The position numbers were made by a program, and so were the translations under genes. Shown here piece after piece: positions 58,303 to 64,000 of a DNA stretch of 64,000 nucleotides (positions within the stretch are counted from its first letter, which is position 1; each line of letters begins with the position of its first letter). The notes below the pieces were generated by a model. The model was not told the origin of the DNA, did not search any database, and saw only the letters and a list, made by a program, of their open reading frames with translations. Where the stretch lies: the NCBI RefSeq assembly GCF_030345705.1, contig NZ_JAUASW010000002.1, positions 819,500 through 883,499 on the forward strand. The letters are read 5' to 3'. This DNA is from Pelomonas sp. SE-A7 (GTDB lineage Bacteria > Pseudomonadota > Gammaproteobacteria > Burkholderiales > Burkholderiaceae_C).

Positions 58303-59430
58303 ATGGCATTCACCCCCTGGGACAACCCGATGGGCACCGACGGCTTTGAATTCATCGAGTTCGCCGCGCCCGATCCCGCTGCCCTGGGCCAGTTGTTCGA
58401 GACCATGGGCTTCACCGCCGTGGCTCAGCACCGGCACAAGAACGTCACCCTGTACCGCCAGGGCGATGTGAACTTCCTGATCAATGCGGAGCACGATTCG
58501 TTCGCGCAGCGGTTTGCTCGCCTGCACGGTCCGTCGATCTGCGCCATCGCCTTCCGAGTCAAGGATGCAAATTTCGCCTACCACCGCGCACTCGAACTGG
58601 GCGCCTGGGGCTTTGACAACAAGGCCGGCCCGATGGAGCTCAACATCCCGGCGATCAAGGGCATCGGCGATTCGCTGATCTATTTCGTTGACCGCTGGCA
58701 GGGCAAGGGCGGCGCCGCCGCCGGCGAGATCGGCAACATTAGCATCTACGACGTGGATTTCGTGCCGCTGCGCGATGCGGCTGGCAAGCCGGTCGAACCC
58801 AACCCGGTGGGCCATGGCCTGACCTACATCGATCACCTGACGCACAACGTGTTCCGTGGCCGCATGAAGGAATGGGCCGAGTTCTACGAGCGCCTGTTCA
58901 ACTTCAAGGAAGTTCGCTACTTCGACATCGAGGGCAAACTGACCGGCCTGAAGAGCAAGGCCATGACCAGCCCCTGCGGCAAGATCCGCATCCCGATCAA
59001 CGAGAGCAGCGACGACAAGAGCCAGATCGCCGAATACCTGGACCTCTACAGCGGCGAAGGCATCCAGCACGTGGCCCTGGGCACGGACGACATCTACACG
59101 ACGGTCGAAGGCATGCGCGGTACCGGCGTGGTGTTCCAGGACACCATCGCCACCTACTACGACCTGGTCAGCAAGCGCCTGCCCCAGCATGGCGAAGACC
59201 TGGAACGCCTGCGCTCGCTGCGCATCCTGATCGACGGTGCGGCGCACGAAGGCGCCCCGCACGAGCTGCTGCTGCAGATCTTCACCAAGGAAGTGATCGG
59301 CCCGATCTTCTTCGAGCTGATCCAGCGCAAGGGCAACGAAGGTTTTGGAGAGGGGAACTTCAAGGCACTGTTCGAGAGCATCGAGCTCGACCAGATTCGC
59401 CGAGGAGTCTTGAAGGCCGAAGAAGCCTGA
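58303..59430 (+). CDS. hpd: 4-hydroxyphenylpyruvate dioxygenase
   Basis: Non-heme iron dioxygenase of tyrosine breakdown, turning 4-hydroxyphenylpyruvate into homogentisate in the cytoplasm (375 aa, usual length). Two vicinal-oxygen-chelate domains; the iron ligands are His178 (IDHLTHNV), His256 (GIQHVAL) and Glu338 (FFELIQRKG). The C-terminal gating helix ends FGEGNFKALFESIELDQIRR. AGGAG precedes the ATG by 9 nt. Later pathway genes (hmgA, fah) are not in this window. A strong terminator follows. Confidence 0.97.
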   Translation: MAFTPWDNPMGTDGFEFIEFAAPDPAALGQLFETMGFTAVAQHRHKNVTLYRQGDVNFLINAEHDSFAQRFARLHGPSICAIAFRVKDANFAYHRALELGAWGFDNKAGPMELNIPAIKGIGDSLIYFVDRWQGKGGAAAGEIGNISIYDVDFVPLRDAAGKPVEPNPVGHGLTYIDHLTHNVFRGRMKEWAEFYERLFNFKEVRYFDIEGKLTGLKSKAMTSPCGKIRIPINESSDDKSQIAEYLDLYSGEGIQHVALGTDDIYTTVEGMRGTGVVFQDTIATYYDLVSKRLPQHGEDLERLRSLRILIDGAAHEGAPHELLLQIFTKEVIGPIFFELIQRKGNEGFGEGNFKALFESIELDQIRRGVLKAEEA

Positions 59431-59467
59431 CGAGGGACTGGTCGAGCTGCTGTCCAGGCAGGCCAGG

Positions 59468-59498
59468 AGCCCCGGGTCGAAAGGCCCGGGGCTTTTTT
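59468..59498 (+). terminator. Intrinsic terminator of hpd
   Basis: AGCCCCGGG-TCGAAAGG-CCCGGGGCT forms a 9-bp perfect stem followed by six T residues, 38 bp past the hpd stop. Confidence 0.95.
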
Positions 59499-59516
59499 CG
59501 CCCCGAGCGTTCACCC

Positions 59517-60395
59517 CTATGCCCGCAGCAATGCCATGACCTCGGCGGTGACCTGCGGGTCTTCGACCAGGCTCAGATGGCCGCGTCCCGGCAGGTGGAG
59601 ATTGCGGGCCTGCGGCAAGGTGGCCGTCTCGGCCGGACAGACGATCTGGTCGCAGTCGCTGAAGTAGCAATGCGTCGGGGGTGCGGCGGGAGATGCTCGC
59701 ACCAATTCATCCAACCAGCGGCTGTGGCGGCGCATCTGCATGGCGTTGCGCGCCGGCGAAAAGCGCGCCATTACTGTGCCCGCATGCGGCGAGCCCAGGG
59801 TCACCAGGCCATGGATACGTGCGTCGCGACCATGGCGGCGCCACCAGGCACGCGCGGCCAAACCGCCCATGCTGTGTGCCAGCACCAGCGGCGCCTGGCC
59901 CGTGGTGGCCTGTAGCTTGACGACAGCTTGCTCGATCTCATCCACATAGGCATCGATGGAGCCGAAGGCGGGCTCCATGCTCAGCGCCATATGCGGAACG
60001 TCCAGCGCTCGCAAGCGTTGCATCCAGCCGTTCCACAGGCCGCGGTTGCAGTTGAAGCCGTGAAGCAGCAACACGCCTCGAGCCGAAGCTGACGGCGGGA
60101 GATAGTCCGCATGGCGGTGCTCTGCAAAGGGCTGGCGCCAACTGAACGTGCGCTCCAGGGCCCAAAGCTCCAGCCACCAGGCTCGCAGCAGGTCGCCGAC
60201 GCCCGGCAGATGCTGCCGGTTGATAAAGGCCAGCGAGATGAACAGCAGCAGCAAGACGATGTTGCGCAGATTGACGGCCAAGACGGCCAGCGCCAAAGCC
60301 CAGGGCCAGCCACCGAGCTGCCAGCCCAATGCCAGGCCGCCGGCCCCCAGCAGGCTGCGTATCAGCAGGCTCAATCGTTGCAGTCGCGCGTTCAT
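59517..60395 (-). CDS. Membrane-anchored alpha/beta hydrolase (lipase-like)
   Basis: Serine hydrolase of 292 aa. Two N-terminal hydrophobic segments (residues about 12-65, including ALALAVLAVNLRNIVLLLLF) anchor it. The core has the oxyanion segment LLLHGFNCNRGLWNG, nucleophile Ser in VLAHSMGGLAARAW, and the His in LPGRGHLSLVED. It resembles triacylglycerol lipases and PGAP1-like hydrolases. Divergent from the FFLEELYG-motif gene with a 36-bp gap. Confidence 0.88.
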   Translation of the reverse strand: MNARLQRLSLLIRSLLGAGGLALGWQLGGWPWALALAVLAVNLRNIVLLLLFISLAFINRQHLPGVGDLLRAWWLELWALERTFSWRQPFAEHRHADYLPPSASARGVLLLHGFNCNRGLWNGWMQRLRALDVPHMALSMEPAFGSIDAYVDEIEQAVVKLQATTGQAPLVLAHSMGGLAARAWWRRHGRDARIHGLVTLGSPHAGTVMARFSPARNAMQMRRHSRWLDELVRASPAAPPTHCYFSDCDQIVCPAETATLPQARNLHLPGRGHLSLVEDPQVTAEVMALLRA

Positions 60396-60431
60396 GCAGC
60401 CAGTGTAGGGGCGGGCAAAATCGCAAGCGCC

Positions 60432-61154
60432 ATGGACGATATCGCCGCCCACATCCTCAGCCAGCTCTCGACCGTCGACGTAGAAAGACGTGCGCGCGGC
60501 GCCGATCCGATGCTGGAGAACAGGGTCGAGGCCCTGAAGCTCTATCAGCAGCAGCGCTTTGCGCGCACCTATGCGGACCTGCTGGCCAGCGAACGCTATC
60601 GCCACGCCGCCCGCTTCTTCCTGGAGGAGCTTTATGGGCCCGGTGATTTCAGCCGGCGCGATGCCCAGTTCGCCCGCGTGGTACCGAGCGTGGTTCGATT
60701 GTTCCCGCGAGACGTGGTCACCACGGTGGCCCAACTGGCCGAGCTGCACGCATTGTCGGAGCGCCTGGACAGCCGCATGGGCAAGCTGCATGGTGATGCG
60801 AGCTGGGATCGCTTGTCCTACATTCGTGCCTGGCAGGCTTGCGGCATGGCAGCGGAGCGGCAACGGCAGATCGACCTGACGCTGTCGATTGGCGCGGCCC
60901 TGGAGGGTTACACCCGCAAGCCCTTGCTGCGGCACGCCCTGCGAATGATGCGCGGCCCCGCTACGGCCGCGGGGATGCTAGAGCTGCAGCAGTTCCTGGA
61001 AACCGGCTTCGACACCTTCCGCGAGATGCATGGCGCGGCCGAGTTTCTGCGAACGGTTCGCGAGCGCGAGGAAGCACTGGCGCAGGCGCTGTTTGGGCAA
61101 CCACCGGCCGACAGCTGTCCCGTCGGTGACGATCCATTGGGGAAATTGCCCTAG
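60432..61154 (+). CDS. Conserved protein of unknown function with FFLEELYG motif
   Basis: Helical cytoplasmic protein of 240 aa, with no signal or membrane segment. The conserved block is LLASERYRHAARFFLEELYG followed by PGDFSRRDAQFARVVPSVVR. The middle (ALSERLDSRMGKLHG) and C-terminal part (LELQQFLETGFDTFREMHGA) look helical, giving the whole protein a helical-bundle pattern. I recognise it as a family common in Burkholderiales but not its function. It is followed 57 bp later by fadD and the MBL gene on the same strand, so a lipid-linked role is possible. Confidence 0.75.
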   Translation: MDDIAAHILSQLSTVDVERRARGADPMLENRVEALKLYQQQRFARTYADLLASERYRHAARFFLEELYGPGDFSRRDAQFARVVPSVVRLFPRDVVTTVAQLAELHALSERLDSRMGKLHGDASWDRLSYIRAWQACGMAAERQRQIDLTLSIGAALEGYTRKPLLRHALRMMRGPATAAGMLELQQFLETGFDTFREMHGAAEFLRTVREREEALAQALFGQPPADSCPVGDDPLGKLP

Positions 61155-61211
61155 GCGCTGGACGCCGGCCTCCCGACCATGTCGTCAGCAAGAGAACGAG
61201 ACTTAGGAGAC

Positions 61212-62915
61212 ATGGTGCAGTACGCAGCGAGCAAGCCCTGGCTGAAGAGCTATCCACCCGGGGTTCCGGCCGAAATCGCCGCCGAAACCTATCGCTCGCT
61301 GGTCGAGCTGCTGGAAGAAGCCTTCCGCAAATACGCCTCGCGGGACGCGGCGGCCTGCATGGACCAGCGGCTCACATTCGGCGACATCGACCGCTTGTCC
61401 CAGGCTCTCGGCGCCTATCTGCAGGGTTGTGGCCTGGCACGGGGTGCTCGCGTGGCCATCATGATGCCCAATGTGCTGCAGTACACGATCGCCATTGCGG
61501 CCATCCTTCGTGCCGGCTATGCAGTGGTCAACGTCAACCCGCTATACACGCCGCGGGAGCTGGAGCACCAGCTGAAGGACTCGGGCGCCGAGGCCATCAT
61601 CGTGCTGGAGAACTTCGCCGCCACGCTGGAAGAAGTGATTGCGGCGACCCAGGTTCGCCACGTGATCCTCGCTTCGCTAGGGGACCTACTCGGCTGGTGG
61701 CGCGGCCCGATGATCAACTTCGCCGTCCGCCACGTGAAGAAGATGGTGCCGGAGTTCCGCCTCCCCACCGGCGAAGGCCGCACGGTGCTGCGATTCAACA
61801 AGGCACTGGAGGAAGGCGAGCGCGGCACGCTGCGCAAGGTGGAAGTCGGGCCCGATGACGTGGCCTTCCTGCAGTACACAGGCGGCACGACCGGCCTGTC
61901 CAAGGGAGCGACGCTGCTGCATCGCAATGTCGTGGCCAACATCCTGCAAGCCGAAGCCTGGTTTGAGCCCATGACCAGCAAGCTGGGCGGCAAAGCCCTC
62001 ACCACGGTCTGTGCGCTGCCGCTGTATCACATCTTCGCGCTGACGGCCTGCTACATGCTGGGCGCGCGGCTCGGCATGATGAACCTGCTGATTCCCAATC
62101 CGCGCGACATCCCCGGCTTCATCGCCACGCTGCGCAACTATCGGGTCAATCTGTTCCCGGCGGTCAACACGCTGTTCAATGCGCTGGCCAACGATCCGGC
62201 CTTTGCGCGACTCGACTTCAGCGAGCTGGTGATCTCCAACGGCGGCGGCATGGCCGTGCAGCAGGCCACGGCCGAGAAGTGGCTCAAGATCACTGGCTGT
62301 CCTGTGGTCGAAGGTTACGGGCTGTCCGAGACCGCGCCCGTGGCGACCATCAATCGCATGGACATCACGACCTTCAACGGCAGCATCGGCCTGCCCATGC
62401 CTTCTACCGACATCGCCATCCGCGATGACGATGGCAAGGACGTGGCGCTGGGCGAGCGGGGAGAAATCTGCATTCGCGGCCCCCAGGTGATGGCCGGCTA
62501 TTGGCAGCGCCCCAACGAGACGGCCAACGTCATGACCGCCGACGGCTTCTTCAAGAGCGGCGACATCGGCGTGATGGATGAGCAGGGCTTCGTGCGCATT
62601 GTCGACCGCAAGAAGGACATGATCCTGGTGTCCGGCTTCAATGTGTATCCGACCGAGATCGAGCAGGTCGTCAGCATGCATCCCGGCGTGCTTGAGTGCG
62701 CAGCCGTCGGCATCCCGGACGCGCGCTCGGGCGAGGCGGTCAAGCTCTTCGTGATCAAGAAGGATCCGACCCTGGCCGAAGAGGATCTGGCCAGCTTCTG
62801 CGCCGAGCAATTGACCGCCTACAAGCGGCCCAAGTACATCGAGTTCCGCGACGACTTGCCCAAGACCAACGTGGGCAAGATCCTCCGCCGCGAGCTCCGT
62901 AGCAACACGGCATGA
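61212..62915 (+). CDS. fadD: Long-chain-fatty-acid--CoA ligase
   Basis: ATP-dependent acyl-CoA synthetase (567 aa from the chosen start), activating fatty acids for beta-oxidation at the inner membrane. It opens with WLKSYPPGVPAEI as FadD does. Motifs are MMPNVLQYTIAIAAILRAGY, VVNVNPLYTPRELEHQLKDS, the AMP-binding loop YTGGTTGLSKGA (residues 222-233), VEGYGLSETAPV, and the C-terminal DRKKDMILVSGFNVYPTEIE with Lys in NVGKILRRELR. Start choice: the ATG at 61212 fits the family N-terminus, but AGGAG is only 2 nt upstream, so the following GTG (61215) may be used. The ATG at 61179 has no ribosome site. Confidence 0.93.
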   Translation: MVQYAASKPWLKSYPPGVPAEIAAETYRSLVELLEEAFRKYASRDAAACMDQRLTFGDIDRLSQALGAYLQGCGLARGARVAIMMPNVLQYTIAIAAILRAGYAVVNVNPLYTPRELEHQLKDSGAEAIIVLENFAATLEEVIAATQVRHVILASLGDLLGWWRGPMINFAVRHVKKMVPEFRLPTGEGRTVLRFNKALEEGERGTLRKVEVGPDDVAFLQYTGGTTGLSKGATLLHRNVVANILQAEAWFEPMTSKLGGKALTTVCALPLYHIFALTACYMLGARLGMMNLLIPNPRDIPGFIATLRNYRVNLFPAVNTLFNALANDPAFARLDFSELVISNGGGMAVQQATAEKWLKITGCPVVEGYGLSETAPVATINRMDITTFNGSIGLPMPSTDIAIRDDDGKDVALGERGEICIRGPQVMAGYWQRPNETANVMTADGFFKSGDIGVMDEQGFVRIVDRKKDMILVSGFNVYPTEIEQVVSMHPGVLECAAVGIPDARSGEAVKLFVIKKDPTLAEEDLASFCAEQLTAYKRPKYIEFRDDLPKTNVGKILRRELRSNTA

Positions 62916-63841
62916 GCGATGCGGCGACGGCGCTCTTACCCGATGACGTTCGGATACTGGAGCGCGGTTGGCTGTCGTCGAACTCCGTGCTGCTGCGCGG
63001 CGACGGCAGCGGCGCAGTGCTGGTCGACACCGGCTACTGCACGCATGCTGAGCAGACATCAGCATTGGTCCGACATGCCCTGTGGGGCGAGCCGCTACGG
63101 CTGATCGTCAATACGCATCTGCATTCCGATCATTGCGGCGGCAACGCCCGCCTGGCGGCAGAGCATGGTTGTGCGATCTGGGTCCCGCCTGGCGAGTTGG
63201 CAGCGATCATGGCCTGGGATGAAGAGCGCTTGAGCTACCGGCCCACTGGCCAATCTTGCGACCGCTTCGCGCCCGAGCGGGCGTTTCGGCCGGGTGAAGT
63301 CCTTGTGCAGGGTGGGCGCGAATGGCAGGTGCTAGCCGCCCCCGGACATGACCCCCATTCGGTCATCCTGTTCGAGGCGGTGACCGGAATCCTGGTGTCG
63401 GCCGACGCCCTTTGGGAACATGGCTTTGGCATCGTCTTTCCAGAGCTCGACGGCTCGCGTGGTTTCGATGAAGTAGCGCAAACACTGGACCTGATCGCTG
63501 CGCTACCCGTCCGCCTGGTGATTCCCGGCCACGGCAAGGCCTTTGTCGATGCAGAGACCGCCTTGCAGGAGGCGCGCTCGCGCCTGGACTTCTTCCGTAC
63601 TCATCCCGAGCGGCATACGCGGCATGCGGCCAAGGCTCTGCTGGTCTTCCACATGCTTGAGCTGCAGCGCTGTCAGCGCGCCGAGCTGCTGGCATGGCTT
63701 CAAGCCACGCCCATCCATGTCCGAATGTGGCAATTGCATTTCGCCGACCGTCCATTGCCGCAATGGAGCGAGGAACTCCTGCAGGAGCTATGTCAGGCCA
63801 AGATATTGCAGCTAGAGGGTGGAATCGTCAGCGTGTGCTGA
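62912..63841 (+). CDS. Metallo-beta-lactamase-fold hydrolase
   Basis: MBL-fold hydrolase of 309 aa. The zinc motif is H69-L-H71-S-D73-H74 (NTHLHSDHCGG), followed by APGHDPHSVILF and LVSADALWEHGFGIVFPELD; VIPGHGKAF supplies the last His. The C-terminal helical part (about 220-309) matches the LACTB2/glyoxalase II-like hydrolases. It starts inside fadD by an ATGA overlap, which ties it to acyl-CoA metabolism, perhaps as a thioesterase. No direct evidence fixes the substrate. Confidence 0.9.
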   Translation: MSDAATALLPDDVRILERGWLSSNSVLLRGDGSGAVLVDTGYCTHAEQTSALVRHALWGEPLRLIVNTHLHSDHCGGNARLAAEHGCAIWVPPGELAAIMAWDEERLSYRPTGQSCDRFAPERAFRPGEVLVQGGREWQVLAAPGHDPHSVILFEAVTGILVSADALWEHGFGIVFPELDGSRGFDEVAQTLDLIAALPVRLVIPGHGKAFVDAETALQEARSRLDFFRTHPERHTRHAAKALLVFHMLELQRCQRAELLAWLQATPIHVRMWQLHFADRPLPQWSEELLQELCQAKILQLEGGIVSVC

Positions 63842-63893
63842 CTGGAATTACATCTCACGTTTCCAGCGCCGCGACTCCAATCCCGCAAAAGCA

Positions 63894-63926
63894 AAACCCC
63901 CAGCCTCTTTGGAAGGCTGGGGGTTT
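63894..63926 (-). terminator. rRNA operon terminator
   Basis: A 13-bp perfect stem: AAACCCCCAGCCT and AGGCTGGGGGTTT around a 7-nt loop, followed on the minus strand by a T run (GTTTTGCTTTTG). It lies 12 bp past the 5S end, so it ends the rRNA operon that enters from the right. Confidence 0.95.
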
Positions 63927-63938
63927 GCGGGGTAAATA

Positions 63939-64000
63939 GCCTGACGATGACCTACTTTCACACGGGAATCCGCACTATCATCGGCGCTGACTCGTTTCAC
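63939..64000 (-). rRNA. 5S ribosomal RNA, 3' part
   Basis: The minus strand reads from GTGAAACGAGTCAGCGCCGA through GATAGTGCGGATTCCCGTGT and GAAAGTAGGTCATCGTCAGG to the 3' end. These are the 3' half and closing stem of a betaproteobacterial 5S rRNA. About 62 of some 115 nt are visible; the 5' part is beyond the window. Confidence 0.93.

Noticed and set aside
1..64000. CRISPR arrays, insertion sequences, att sites, prophage or integron structures
   Set aside because: No regularly spaced repeats, transposase, integrase or tRNA-flanked direct repeats were seen; base composition is even except for the short AT-rich island at 55300-55370.

Overview
The window is a GC-rich, gene-dense stretch of a bacterial chromosome. 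Gene content points to a betaproteobacterium of the order Burkholderiales, in the Rubrivivax/Roseateles/Mitsuaria neighbourhood: IcmF, a PEP-CTERM protein, assimilatory nitrate genes under NasT-type control, TRAP transport, many GGDEF and GNAT proteins, and a secreted pullulanase and chitinase. The genus is inferred from gene content and codon style, not from a search. There is no sign of a prophage, an insertion sequence or a CRISPR array, and I saw no tRNA gene. The right edge enters an rRNA operon through the 3' half of a 5S gene.

Layout. 1-8627 (minus strand) is a nitrate assimilation cluster in the order nasT - nrtA - nrtB - nrtD - nirB - nirD - nasA, with nasA running off the left edge. 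Its leader carries a sigma-54-like promoter, two NtrC-like sites, an ANTAR-type hexaloop hairpin and an intrinsic terminator. This looks like double control by nitrogen status (NtrC) and nitrate (NasT). 8673-14906 holds a secreted FKBP isomerase and a TRAP dicarboxylate-type transporter (dctPQM) with a divergent sensor kinase/response regulator pair that probably controls it. 14903-20000 has a secreted amidase and the fused isobutyryl-CoA mutase icmF behind a 20-bp palindromic operator. 20085-26075 has a PEP-CTERM protein, two rhodaneses, a GST, a GNAT, a MocR regulator, an SDR and a DUF1801/YdeI protein.

26160-32955 is a minus-strand run: GGDEF protein, TonB-dependent receptor, large CorA-like membrane protein, hybrid histidine kinase. 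The tight receptor/CorA spacing suggests uptake of a metal or metal complex. 33035-40000 holds a lipid-kinase-like protein, CreA, a lactonase-type propeller, a GH19 chitinase lipoprotein and a 1189-aa pullulanase lipoprotein. 40089-46717 holds AMP nucleosidase, a degenerate CPBP protease, a membrane GGDEF protein with an altered GGQEF site, two tandem paralogous GNATs and an AidB-like acyl-CoA dehydrogenase. 46724-52381 is mostly exported hydrolases and oxidoreductases.

52539-57694 has a second EF-G-like GTPase, a putative DNA-binding protein, and then the least explained part of the window: an AT-rich island with nested inverted repeats, two strong RNA hairpins and two very small genes. After it come an HDOD protein and a methyltransferase. 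57696-63841 has an Lrp-type regulator facing hpd (4-hydroxyphenylpyruvate dioxygenase) with two operator-like palindromes 41 bp apart, an alpha/beta hydrolase, an unknown FFLEELYG-motif protein, a fadD acyl-CoA ligase and a metallo-beta-lactamase-fold hydrolase. The rRNA terminator and 5S end close the window.
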